Assembly: GCA_937871505.1 (NCBI GenBank)
Contig: CALMPF010000017.1
Span: 1-64,000 of the forward strand
Origin: an uncultured Planctomycetia bacterium
GTDB taxonomy: Bacteria; Planctomycetota; Phycisphaerae; Phycisphaerales; SM1A02
Reading direction: 5' to 3'
DNA length: 64,000 nucleotides
Every line of letters starts with the position of its first letter. The stretch's first letter is position 1. The notes beneath the pieces were generated by a model. The model made no database searches. It had not been told where the DNA came from and saw only the letters and a program-made list of their open reading frames with translations. The position numbers and the translations under genes were made by a program. Shown one piece after another: positions 1-7,840 of this stretch.

Positions 1-476
1 GCGCGGCGAGCGCGGCCAAGAGGAGCGACGCGAGCCCGGCGGCGCCGCGGGGCCCGGGAGGCGCGGGGGGCCAGGAGGGGATAGGAGCACCGGGGGGCGC
101 CTGGGAGCCCCCCCCGCGGTGCCCGCCGCTCCGAGCGCCGGCAGCCGGCGGCGCGGGCGCTCCGGCCCCGCGGTGCGGCCGCGACTCTGCGGGTGAGAGC
201 CGGCGACAGGCCGCATCCCGGGGCGGACGCAGCCACGCCTTGCGGAGGATCAGCCGAGGCCCGCCGGACCCCCCCTCCCGCGCTCCCGGTCCCGGCGCGT
301 TTCCGGGCGAAGCCGACCCGTCGGCAACCGCCGCACGAGGCCATTTGCGGTCCGCAGGCCACCGCGCGCCGATCCGCGCGCCGGCGCTTGACGTAACGCG
401 GGGGTTCAAGGACACTCGACGCTTCCCCCGCGGTCGGCCCGTCCTCCGCACCGCGCGGGCTCGGAGACTCTTCCCC
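1..476. other. left-edge stretch without a supported gene
   Basis: Very GC-rich sequence with no reading frame I can support. Translations are Arg/Pro/Gly-rich, as expected of non-coding GC-rich DNA. A minus-strand frame running off the left edge contains a short Leu/Ala-rich hydrophobic stretch at about 1-45, but it has no start codon in reach, so I do not call a gene. A weak -35-like TTGACG lies at 388-393, with GACACT 17 bases further on (411-416), and could serve the gene starting at 477. Confidence 0.4.
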
Positions 477-1847
477 ATGGCCACCCGTTCCGGCGCCGGC
501 ACCGGCGTGATCGTCGCCCTCGTCGTCTTCGTCCTGACGACGCTCTGCCTGCTCGTGCTGACGCTCGTCTTCTACGCCGACAAGACCAAGGCCCTCGATC
601 AGGCCTCGCAGGCCCGCGCCGACCTGGATCGCTTCGTGACCCGCGAGCAGCGCGGCCGCGAGGAGGTCAAGGCGCTCGAGGACGCCGCCTCCGGAGCGCG
701 GACGAGCGTCGTCGGACTGCTGATCCAGCGCTGGGACGACATGGGCGCGATGGTGGGCGGCACCCGCGGCGCGACGTTGGCGCAGCTCCGGAGCGATCTT
801 CGCATCGGCGACAGCGAGGTCGTCCGCGATGTGCTCAACGATCTCCGCCGCCAGGTCCAGGCGCGGACCGGCGAGGTGAACACGCTCAAGGCCCGGCTCG
901 ATCAGCAGCAGGCCGACATGTCCGAGCTCCAGACCCGGATCGCCCAGCTCCAGGAGGGCAAGGAGCAGATCGTCGCGGGCATCGACGACACCATCTCCGG
1001 CTACGTCGCGACCGTGAAGCAGCTCGAGGATGGCTTCCGCGACAATCTCGACGCGAGCAATCGCGGGCGCATCGAGGCGGAGAACGAGTGGCAGGGGCGC
1101 TTCAGCCGCCTCCAGAGCGAGACCGACCACATCCGCGCCGACAACGCCCTGATGGGGGACCGCGTCCGCCAGCTCCAGCAGTTCGTCGACGCGATGCGGA
1201 TCAAGCCGCGGAATCCGGCGGAGCTGGTCGACGGCAGGGTCGTCGACGTCGGCACGGACAACACCGTCTACATCGACCTCGGCGCCCGCGACCGCGTGGT
1301 CCTCGGCATGACCTTCGAGGTCTTCGAGGACGAGAACTCGATCCAGATCGATCCCCGCACCGGCGAGCAGACCCGCGGCAAGGCCAGCATCCAGATCACC
1401 CGCGTCGGCGACAAGACCTCGACCGCCGTCGTGACCCGCTCGGCGCAGGGCCGCCCCGTCGTCCGCGGCAACGTGATCGCCAACGCGGTCTTCGACCCCA
1501 AGCACCGGTTCCGCTTTCTCGTCCACGGCAGGTTCGACGTCGACGGCAGCGGACGTCCGACGGCGGCAGGTGCGGACTTCGTCCGCGCCCGGATCATCGA
1601 GTGGGGTGGCGAGCTGGTCGAAGGCGACGAGCTGACCGGCGACCTCGACTTCCTGGTGCTCGGCACGCAGCCGCCGATGCCGCCGCCGCTGCCGCCGAAC
1701 GCCGAGATCGATCGCTTCAACCAGTACATCGAGCTGCTCGCCGCGCGCGACCGCTACGACACCCTCTTCCGGCAGGCGAGGGAGGCGCAGATCCCGGTGC
1801 TCAACTGGAACCGCTTCGAAGTCCTGACCGGCCAGACATCCCGCTGA
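477..1847 (+). CDS. membrane-anchored coiled-coil protein, unknown function
   Basis: The protein has 456 residues. Residues 10-32 form one strong membrane segment after a short polar N-terminus. Residues 35 to about 260 are charged and heptad-like (many Leu, Gln, Arg and Glu), predicting a long coiled coil. The remainder looks globular and beta-rich, followed by a Pro-rich stretch (PPMPPPLPPN) and a final helix. The ATG at 477 was chosen because the membrane anchor follows directly, and the longer upstream frame is Arg/Pro-rich filler. The topology suggests an inner-membrane protein with a large periplasmic or cytoplasmic rod. The next gene, an LpxL-like acyltransferase, is only 75 bases away on the same strand, so co-transcription is likely. 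I do not recognise the family and assign no function. Confidence 0.75.
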   Translation: MATRSGAGTGVIVALVVFVLTTLCLLVLTLVFYADKTKALDQASQARADLDRFVTREQRGREEVKALEDAASGARTSVVGLLIQRWDDMGAMVGGTRGATLAQLRSDLRIGDSEVVRDVLNDLRRQVQARTGEVNTLKARLDQQQADMSELQTRIAQLQEGKEQIVAGIDDTISGYVATVKQLEDGFRDNLDASNRGRIEAENEWQGRFSRLQSETDHIRADNALMGDRVRQLQQFVDAMRIKPRNPAELVDGRVVDVGTDNTVYIDLGARDRVVLGMTFEVFEDENSIQIDPRTGEQTRGKASIQITRVGDKTSTAVVTRSAQGRPVVRGNVIANAVFDPKHRFRFLVHGRFDVDGSGRPTAAGADFVRARIIEWGGELVEGDELTGDLDFLVLGTQPPMPPPLPPNAEIDRFNQYIELLAARDRYDTLFRQAREAQIPVLNWNRFEVLTGQTSR

Positions 1848-1897
1848 CATCCCGCTGGCACCCCGCTGACATCCAGCTGACATCCAGCTGACATCGG
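1843..1897 (+). repeat. five tandem 11-bp repeats across a stop codon
   Basis: The unit is GCTGACATCCC with variants, in five copies at 1843, 1854, 1865, 1876 and 1887. The first copy contains the TGA stop (1845-1847) of the upstream gene. The array fills most of the short gap before the next start codon. An 11-bp unit changes frame at each copy, so loss or gain of copies would not extend the upstream protein. Confidence 0.85.
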
Positions 1898-1922
1898 CGC
1901 GGCGAGCCGCGCAAGGACATCC

Positions 1923-2939
1923 GTGTCGATCGTCGCCGAGCTCCTCCAGTACCTCCCGCTCCGGGCGCTGGCGGCGGCGATGCACATGTTCCCGCCGCGT
2001 CCGAACCTGCGCACGGCGGGGCTCGCTGCGGACTGCTGCGCCCGGGCGTGGCCGCGACGGATCGCGCGCTCGATCGAGAACCTCCGCATCGCCTTCCCGG
2101 AGTGGACCGACGCCCGCCGGGCGGAGGTCGCCGCGGAGTCGCTCCGCCACTGGTTCCGCTTCGCGGCGGTCGATGTCCTCGCGACGCCGCGGCGGGTGAC
2201 GCCGCTGGCCTGGCCGCGCCACGTCGGGATCGGCGACATCTCCCGCGGGCTCGAGCCGCTCCTTGCGGCCCGGCCGACGATCTTCATCACCGGCCACTTC
2301 GGCAATTGGGAGCTGCTCGGCTACACGCTCGCGACGATCGGCTTTCCGCTCCACGCGGTGGCTCGACCGCTGGACAACCGCTACCTGAATCGCTGGGTCC
2401 TCGGCGTCCGCGAGGCCCGGGGAATGCGGATCATCACCAAGTGGGGCGCGACGCCCATCCTCCAGGCGGCGCTCGAGCGCGGGGGGGCCGTCGGCTTCAT
2501 CGCCGATCAGAACGCAGGCGACGATGGGATCTTCGTGCCCTTCTTCGGTCGGCTCGCCTCGCACTACAAGGCCATCGGCCTGCTGGCGATGCGATACGAG
2601 ACGCCGATCGTCACGGGATGCGCCCTCCGCACCGGACACGACCTCCGCTGCCGGCTCGAGGTCACCGACGTGATCGAGCCCTCCGAGTGGACGGACGCCC
2701 CCGATCCGCTCTTCCTCATCACCGCCCGCTACGCGCGGGCCATGGAGGCGATGGTCCGGCTCGCGCCGGAGCAGTATCTCTGGCTGCATCGACGCTGGAA
2801 GAGCCGCCCGCGGTTCGAGCGCGACGGCCGCGCGCTTCCCGCGGCGATGCGGCGAAAGCTCGAGTCCCTGCCCTGGATGACGGACGAGGCGATTCGCCGG
2901 ATCGAGCGCGATTCGGCGGGATCGGCCGCGGCCACCTGA
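1923..2939 (+). CDS. LpxL/HtrB-like lipid A acyltransferase
   Basis: The 338-residue protein belongs to the lysophospholipid acyltransferase family that adds secondary acyl chains to Kdo-lipid A at the inner membrane. The family catalytic HX4(D/E) motif is visible as HFGNWE (His125, Glu130), and the length fits LpxL/LpxM (about 300-340). A second conserved block around residues 190-205 (GFIADQNAGDDG) matches the acceptor region. The start is GTG at 1923 with AAGGA at 1913-1917. Whether it is the lauroyl or myristoyl type cannot be read from the sequence. It fits the lipid A genes at 15.7-24.7 kb, which supply its substrate. Confidence 0.85.
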   Translation: MSIVAELLQYLPLRALAAAMHMFPPRPNLRTAGLAADCCARAWPRRIARSIENLRIAFPEWTDARRAEVAAESLRHWFRFAAVDVLATPRRVTPLAWPRHVGIGDISRGLEPLLAARPTIFITGHFGNWELLGYTLATIGFPLHAVARPLDNRYLNRWVLGVREARGMRIITKWGATPILQAALERGGAVGFIADQNAGDDGIFVPFFGRLASHYKAIGLLAMRYETPIVTGCALRTGHDLRCRLEVTDVIEPSEWTDAPDPLFLITARYARAMEAMVRLAPEQYLWLHRRWKSRPRFERDGRALPAAMRRKLESLPWMTDEAIRRIERDSAGSAAAT

Positions 2940-3170
2940 CGGACGGGCCGTCGAGCGCAGTCGGCCTCCGGCGATGCACATCCCGACCGGAGGCGAGCGC
3001 GGAAAGGGATCTCGCCCTCCGGATCTCAGGGCCGCCGCGACGGGCACGACAGCGCGACGCCGCGTCGGCGCGACGTTGATCGACGTCGGAGCCGCGCCGT
3101 CCCGGAGCGTGCGCGTCCCGTCATCCCTGGCGTCATCCCGGGCGACGGAGCGCGACCTCCGCTCCCTCGC

Positions 3171-3176
3171 TACGCT
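3171..3176 (+). promoter_or_regulatory. -10 element TACGCT of response regulator
   Basis: TACGCT ends 5 bases before the ATG at 3182, so transcription would start at or just after the start codon. No clear -35 is visible. This is one of the window's leaderless-type starts. Confidence 0.5.
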
Positions 3177-3181
3177 GCGGC

Positions 3182-3565
3182 ATGGCCGCCACGCGACTCG
3201 CAGGCAGAAGCGTCCTCATCGTCGACGACGACGATGATGTGCGCGGCAGCATCGATCTCGCCTTCCGCGGCGAGGGCGCCGCGACCCGGACCGTCGCCGA
3301 CGGCACCAGCGCCGTCCTCGCGGTGCAGCAGTCGCGGCCCGACCTGGTGATCCTCGACATGATGCTCCCGCAGCGCTCCGGGTTTCTCGTTCTCGAGAAG
3401 CTCCGTGAAGCGGAGAGCATGCCTGCGGTGATCATGGTGACCGCGAACCAGGGGCGCCGCCACATGGCCTATGCGCAGGGGCTCGGCGTCGACGCCTACA
3501 TGGTCAAGCCGGTCTCGCTGCACCGCCTCGTCGAGACGGCGGTGCGACTGCTCGGGGAGCGTTGA
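3182..3565 (+). CDS. single-domain response regulator (CheY-like)
   Basis: The 127-residue protein is a bare receiver domain with no output domain. All key residues are present: the acidic pocket Asp15-Asp16 within a run of Asp, phospho-acceptor Asp59 (LVILDMMLP), Thr87 (VTAN) and Lys109 (VKP). It would be phosphorylated by a histidine kinase and act by protein contact. No histidine kinase lies nearby, so its partner is unknown. A -10-like TACGCT sits 5 bases before the ATG, predicting a leaderless mRNA. It is convergent with the RidA gene 49 bases downstream. Confidence 0.9.
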   Translation: MAATRLAGRSVLIVDDDDDVRGSIDLAFRGEGAATRTVADGTSAVLAVQQSRPDLVILDMMLPQRSGFLVLEKLREAESMPAVIMVTANQGRRHMAYAQGLGVDAYMVKPVSLHRLVETAVRLLGER

Positions 3566-3614
3566 TCGCGGGCGTCGCCTCCGCCTCCGCGCACGGGCGG
3601 CAGACCGCGATCGA

Positions 3615-4079
3615 TCAGCGCACTTCGGCGAGCATCTCGACCTCGACGCTGGCCCCCAGCGGCAGGGCGATCGATCCGACCGCCGCGCGTGCGTGTCGCC
3701 CCGCTTCGCCGAAGATCTCCTGAAGCAGGTCGCTGGCGCCGTTGGCGACCTTCGGCTGCTCCGAGAAGCCCGCGTCGGAGCAGACGAAGACGCCCAGCCG
3801 GACGATTCGGGTCACCCGCGAGAGGTCGCCGTCGAGCTGACTCGCGAGGACGGAGAGCGCGTTGAGCACGCACTGCCGCGCTGCGGCCTGAGCGGCCTCC
3901 AGCGAGGTCGCCGAGGGGACTGGCCCGGTGGCCGCGAGCGCTCCGTCGCGGAAGGGAAGCTGCCCGCTGACGAAGACGAGCGATCCGCTCCGGACCGCGG
4001 GCACATACGACGCGACCGGCTTCGGAGCCGGAGGAAGGACAAGTCCGAGCGACGCGAGACGATCGTGGGGCGTGGTCAT
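3615..4079 (-). CDS. RidA/YjgF-family protein
   Basis: The 154-residue protein is of the Rid family, which hydrolyses reactive enamine/imine intermediates such as 2-aminoacrylate. The conserved C-terminal block is clear (RAAVGSIALPLGASVEVE), and Arg131 corresponds to the arginine that binds the substrate carboxylate in active RidA. At 154 residues it is longer than classical RidA (about 128) and resembles the longer YjgF-like subgroup, whose substrates are less certain. The ATG at 4079 was chosen over one 30 bases upstream because MTTPHDRL is a typical start of this subgroup. It is cytosolic and its neighbours give no pathway hint. Confidence 0.85.
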   Translation of the reverse strand: MTTPHDRLASLGLVLPPAPKPVASYVPAVRSGSLVFVSGQLPFRDGALAATGPVPSATSLEAAQAAARQCVLNALSVLASQLDGDLSRVTRIVRLGVFVCSDAGFSEQPKVANGASDLLQEIFGEAGRHARAAVGSIALPLGASVEVEMLAEVR

Positions 4080-4367
4080 GGTCAATCTTCGAGGTCGTTC
4101 GGAGTGCACTCTTCGAGCGGGAGCGCCGCCGTCGGGGCGGGTGGCAAGACTATCACGTCGCCCACGTCAGTCACATCAGCCGTCCCAGCCGGGATCGACC
4201 GAGTTGGACCGAGGAGGGCCGAGTCGGGCCGAACCGCCGTGGAGCTCGGGCTCCCGCGCTCCCGCGAGGCGCTGCGGCCCGCTCGGGGGACGCGAGGCTT
4301 GGTCCTCAAGCGTCCGCAACCCCTTCTGGGACAGGTGGCTCCGAGATCCGGAAATTTTTGGAGGAAC

Positions 4368-4395
4368 TTGACACGACCTTCGGACGAAGTATGCT
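4368..4395 (+). promoter_or_regulatory. sigma-70-type promoter candidate
   Basis: TTGACA (4368-4373), a 16-base spacer and TATGCT (4390-4395), with an AT-rich GAAATTTTTGG just upstream. It is the closest match to consensus in the window. The nearest plus-strand gene starts 1.2 kb downstream at 5593, so the promoter heads a long untranslated segment. Confidence 0.7.
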
Positions 4396-5495
4396 GGAAG
4401 CGTCGTCAGTGGCCTGCGCAGGTTTCTGCCCGCCGCTGACGCACGAGACCAGAGCGGCCCATACCCCGAGTCTCGCGGCCCCGATCCTCGAACGGCATCT
4501 CGACGGAGCACCCCTCTGTCACGCTCGATTCGACTCGATCAGGCCCGACCTCAGTACCGCCCTCATTCGGCCGGCTCCTCGGCCCCTGATGCTCGCCGCT
4601 CGGTCGACATCTTGAAGCGTCCCCGCCGTGTGGTTGCCACACCCCCTCGAGAGGGTCCAGATCGGACCCGGCACTGAGGGGTGACAGAGCCTCGTCTTTG
4701 ACGGCTCGCCCGTGCCAGCCCACCCCTGCGGTGACCCTCCTCTTGGCCCAGGCCGCTGGCCGGAGCCGGAGGATTGAGGTCGATGGCACGAGATCGTGCC
4801 TCGAATCCCGATCCTCAACGAGATCCCCCTTCGACGGTTCGAGACCCTCTCATGGGCCTCCCGAACGCTCGATCGGGCCGGTCTCCGACTGGACTCTCCG
4901 TCCGTTGCGACGGGGAGGCGTGTCGGCTCCTGCGGTGGGGCAGCCCCTCCGATCGACGTCGAGTCACTCGACGTGCCTCAGATCGGCTTCGAGGGACTTC
5001 CCATCGCGTCCTCCAGCATCCCGGGGTCGCCGAGCCGCACCGGCTCGACCTTCGCCGGAGCTCCGATCGTTGATCGATCGAGCTCGGACGGTCGACGCTG
5101 AACCGTGCGGTCCGTGCAACCCCGCCGGATCGGACTTGGCGTCTGGCTCCAAGCCAGCGCGAGCGAGGGGAAGCCCCGAGGTCACCGCCTGTCAAGCGTG
5201 GTGCACCGGAAATCGATCGCCAGCGTGCGGTCGAGTTCGCTGATCGAGCGACCTTCCGCCGATCGGGGCCATCGCAGGGACCGACGCAGGGATCTGGATC
5301 GACGCGGAGCCCGCTCCGCGGCGGAGGCCGGCTGGGTCTCCCGTCGCGTGCCCTCCCGCGCTCGCCGGCTCGGCTCCGCCGAATCCGGCGTCGAGTCCGG
5401 AGCCCGACTGCGCAGTCGGTACGGCTCTCCGCAGGTCTCGCATCGGGACCCCGCCGAGGCGGCCGACGCACTTCCCACTCCCCCAGGCATCTGCA

Positions 5496-5520
5496 GGCCC
5501 GACGGTCGGGCCTTCGTCCT
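5496..5520 (+). terminator. terminator- or attenuator-like hairpin before pilin gene
   Basis: GGCCCGA-CGG-TCGGGCC (5496-5512) is followed by TTCGTCCT. The stem is perfect over 7 pairs, and the trailing sequence is only moderately T-rich. It lies 80 bases before the pilin start, so it could end an upstream non-coding transcript or attenuate pilin expression. Confidence 0.4.
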
Positions 5521-5592
5521 CATTCATCCGTATCGCCGGTTTCGGCAACAGGACGATCGCACACTCCCCCATCCGAAGTCAGGAGATCAGAC

Positions 5593-6561
5593 GTGCATCG
5601 GAATACTCACAGCAAGTCGTTCCTCGCCCGCGGCCGCTCTGCGGACCGCTCGCGGGGCTTCACCCTCGTCGAGCTGCTCGTGGTGATCGCAATCATCGCG
5701 CTGCTCATCGGACTGCTCCTCCCCGCGCTCGCGAAGGCGCAGCAGAGCGCCCGGTCGATCAAGGACGCGACCCAGATCAACCAGATCCAGAAGTCGTTCC
5801 TCGTCTTCTCCAACGACGCGGACGGGAAGTACCCGACCCCCGGCCTCGTGCACCGGCTTCCGTTCGACATCGGCGGCGGCCAGATCGTCTCGATCCCCGG
5901 CCAGGGCCCCGAGGACTTCTCCAAGAACAACACCGCGAACCTCTACTCGCTCATGGTGGCCCGCGAGTTCTTCAGCACCAACATCCTGATCGGCCCGACC
6001 GAGGTCAATCCGGTCGTCTTCGAGTACAAGAACTACGACTTCGCGCAGTACAACCCGGCCGGCAACTCCTTCTGGGATCTCGGCTTCAAGGCCAACATCC
6101 ACAAGGGCCTCGGCGAGTCTGATGCGAACTGCCACGTCTCCTACGCCCACCTGACGATGTGCGGCGACCGCAAGAAGTCCTTCTGGCGGAACACCCAGTC
6201 CTCGAGCCGCCCGATCCTCGGAACCCGCGGCACCCGCCAGGGCGAGTTCACCGGCCCCGAGTACTTCAACAGCCCGACGCTCCAGCTCCACGGACCGAAG
6301 AAGGAGTGGCAGGGCAACATCGTCTACGCCGACAACCACGTCGAGACCGGTCTGCGGACCTTCTTCCCCGCGACGGTCTCCTTCGAGTGCGGCGCGACGC
6401 AGCTCACCAAGGACAACATCTTCGCCAGCGAGTTCACCTGCTACGGAACCTCGAACCTCCTGAGGCAGCGCGCCGGCGATACCTGGCTCTGCTACACGAT
6501 CGGCGCCCCCACTGAGCTCTTCGTCGCCGCTCAGTACGACAAGCTGCTGACCGCCAACTGA
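5593..6561 (+). CDS. prepilin-type pseudopilin, paralog 1
   Basis: The 322-residue protein carries a type IV/type II prepilin signal: a basic leader, then the cleavage motif G-FTLVELLVVIAIIALL at residues 22-38, cut after the Gly by prepilin peptidase. The hydrophobic helix anchors it in the inner membrane and packs it in a pseudopilus. The rest resembles the large planctomycete pseudopilins, including a YADNHV turn near residue 250 that matches the usual H/DG-type motif. The start is GTG at 5593 with a good AGGAG at 5581-5585. It shares several blocks (PTPGL..RLP, GNIxYxDxHV) with the next gene and is clearly its paralog. It may be a secretion pseudopilin or a surface-fibre pilin. Confidence 0.85.
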   Translation: MHRNTHSKSFLARGRSADRSRGFTLVELLVVIAIIALLIGLLLPALAKAQQSARSIKDATQINQIQKSFLVFSNDADGKYPTPGLVHRLPFDIGGGQIVSIPGQGPEDFSKNNTANLYSLMVAREFFSTNILIGPTEVNPVVFEYKNYDFAQYNPAGNSFWDLGFKANIHKGLGESDANCHVSYAHLTMCGDRKKSFWRNTQSSSRPILGTRGTRQGEFTGPEYFNSPTLQLHGPKKEWQGNIVYADNHVETGLRTFFPATVSFECGATQLTKDNIFASEFTCYGTSNLLRQRAGDTWLCYTIGAPTELFVAAQYDKLLTAN

Positions 6562-6708
6562 CGACCGGCGTCCGGCGGCACGTCGACCGACGCGCCGCCG
6601 CCCCTCCGGACCTTTCCGCGATCCGCGGCCTGACCGTCTCGGATCGCGTTCAACGGACGCCACGGGCATCCGTGCAACCCGCCCAGAAGCCAGAATCGGA
6701 GTGCATCC

Positions 6709-7572
6709 ATGATTCGCAGACGCGCGTTCACCCTCATCGAACTCCTCGTGGTGATGGCCATCATCGCCCTCCTGCTCAGCCTCCTCCTCCCGGCGCTCTC
6801 CAAGGCCCGCGCCACCGCCCGGCAGGTGAAGTGCGGCACCCAGGTCAAGCAGATCCACACCGGCTGGGTCATCTGGTCGAACGACTTCCAGGGCATCTTC
6901 CCGACGCCCGGCCTGATCCGGCGCCTTCCGCTGCCCGGCAACACCATCCCGACGCCGGGCCGCGGCGAGGAAGATGTGCTCAAGAACAGCCATGACAAGC
7001 TCTACTCGGCGTGCATCATGGCCAACTACACCTCGCCGCAGCTTCTCGTGACCCCGTCCGAGATCAGCGCGAAGGTCGTCGCCGCCTCGAACTTCCGATA
7101 CAACCTCTACAACGTCGCGGAGGGCATCTACTGGGACGACGTCTTCAAGACCGACCTCGACAACGTCTGCAACACGTCCTACGCGACGATGCCGCTCGCG
7201 GGCGCCCGCAAGAAGATCGAGTGGAAGAACACCATGAACAGCAAGTTCGCGGTGGTCGGAAACCGCGGCGTCAAGGATGGCAGCCTCAACCCGACCGAGT
7301 ACAACAACAGCAAGACGCTCGAGATCCACAGCACCCGCAAGAAGTGGGGCGGCAACATCGGCTACAACGACGGCCACGTCACGTTCGAGGAGTCGTTCAC
7401 GCCGGAGGGTCTCGACGTCACCATCAACGGCGTCGTCACCCCGGACAACCTCTTCAAGGAGGACGTGACCTCGGGCGGCTCCGCCGGCAACGGCAGCGAC
7501 ATCTGGCTCTGCATGGTCAAGGAGCATCAGGGCAACCCGCAGTCGATGACGATCGTCACGACGTGGGACTGA
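6709..7572 (+). CDS. prepilin-type pseudopilin, paralog 2
   Basis: The 287-residue protein has a very short leader (MIRRRA) and the prepilin motif [17 protein letters not shown] at residues 6-22. Position -1 relative to Phe is Ala rather than the usual Gly, although prepilin peptidases tolerate Ala. The soluble part is homologous to the upstream pilin: [10 protein letters not shown] near residues 65-75, then [13 protein letters not shown] near 217-229. It starts 147 bases after the first pilin gene, with GGAG at 6698-6701. The intergenic stretch includes a GGCGGC/GCCGCC inverted repeat that might stop part of the transcription. Probably one operon, followed by the terminator at 7680. Confidence 0.85.
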   Translation: MIRRRAFTLIELLVVMAIIALLLSLLLPALSKARATARQVKCGTQVKQIHTGWVIWSNDFQGIFPTPGLIRRLPLPGNTIPTPGRGEEDVLKNSHDKLYSACIMANYTSPQLLVTPSEISAKVVAASNFRYNLYNVAEGIYWDDVFKTDLDNVCNTSYATMPLAGARKKIEWKNTMNSKFAVVGNRGVKDGSLNPTEYNNSKTLEIHSTRKKWGGNIGYNDGHVTFEESFTPEGLDVTINGVVTPDNLFKEDVTSGGSAGNGSDIWLCMVKEHQGNPQSMTIVTTWD

Positions 7573-7679
7573 CCGCTCCGATGCGATTCGGTGCCGAGTC
7601 GAGCTGGTGCGGCCGACCGGGCTGAACGCCTGAACTCGCCGCTCGCCCTGCGGAAGCAATCCGGATATCAGCACGCCCC

Positions 7680-7712
7680 CGGCGGGGCCGCTCACTGCGG
7701 CTCCGCCGGTTT
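7680..7712 (+). terminator. intrinsic terminator after pseudopilin pair
   Basis: CGGCGGGGCCGC (7680-7691), loop TCACT, GCGGCTCCGCCG (7697-7708), then GTTT. The stem has 12 pairs with one G-T mismatch that forms G-U in RNA. It lies 108 bases after the second pilin gene. Confidence 0.75.
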
Positions 7713-7825
7713 CGCTTTCCGAGACCGCGCCATCTCGCGGAACCGGATCGCGTTCATGGCCGACCGCCTGAGAGACCCGCGGCGACGCTCCGAGCGTATG
7801 GGTATGCATGACCCTGGGCGCTTCC

Positions 7826-7831
7826 TATACT
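7826..7831 (+). promoter_or_regulatory. -10 element TATACT of the NfeD-FloA operon
   Basis: TATACT lies 9 bases before the ATG at 7841 (6 before a GTG at 7838). A weak TATGCA sits 17 bases upstream (7803-7808). Transcription would begin at the start codon, giving a leaderless mRNA. Confidence 0.55.
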
Positions 7832-7840
7832 CCCGCCGTG

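Larger units (their letters stand above)
4080..5592. other. 1.5-kb gap: candidate structured RNA or long pilin leader
   Basis: No open frame here looks like a real protein, since all are Arg/Ser/Pro-rich. A promoter candidate lies at 4368-4395. Downstream of it are many compact inverted repeats: TGTGG/CCACA at 4629-4641; a stem at 4640-4683 enclosing GGGTCC-AGATC-GGACCC; GGCACGA/TCGTGCC at 4785-4800; ACGTCGAG-TCA-CTCGACGT at 4956-4974; CTGGCT-CCA-AGCCAG at 5143-5157; and the palindrome CCGACTGCGCAGTCGG at 5404-5419. A terminator-like hairpin follows at 5496-5512. It may be an independent non-coding RNA or a long regulated leader of the first pilin gene. I recognise no known RNA family. Confidence 0.45.

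Noticed and set aside
1-45. A hydrophobic minus-strand stretch at the left edge resembling a signal peptide
   Set aside because: No start codon in the same frame within reach, and Pro/Gly-rich sequence precedes it.
4797-4860. GGTTCGA-like strings suggesting a tRNA T-arm
   Set aside because: No matching acceptor, D-arm or anticodon arm could be folded around them. The similar string at about 30308 is inside the propeller gene.
4815-5471. Open frames of up to 218 codons in the 4.1-5.6 kb gap
   Set aside because: All are Arg/Ser/Pro-rich without hydrophobic or domain structure, and frames on both strands overlap. None has a ribosome site.
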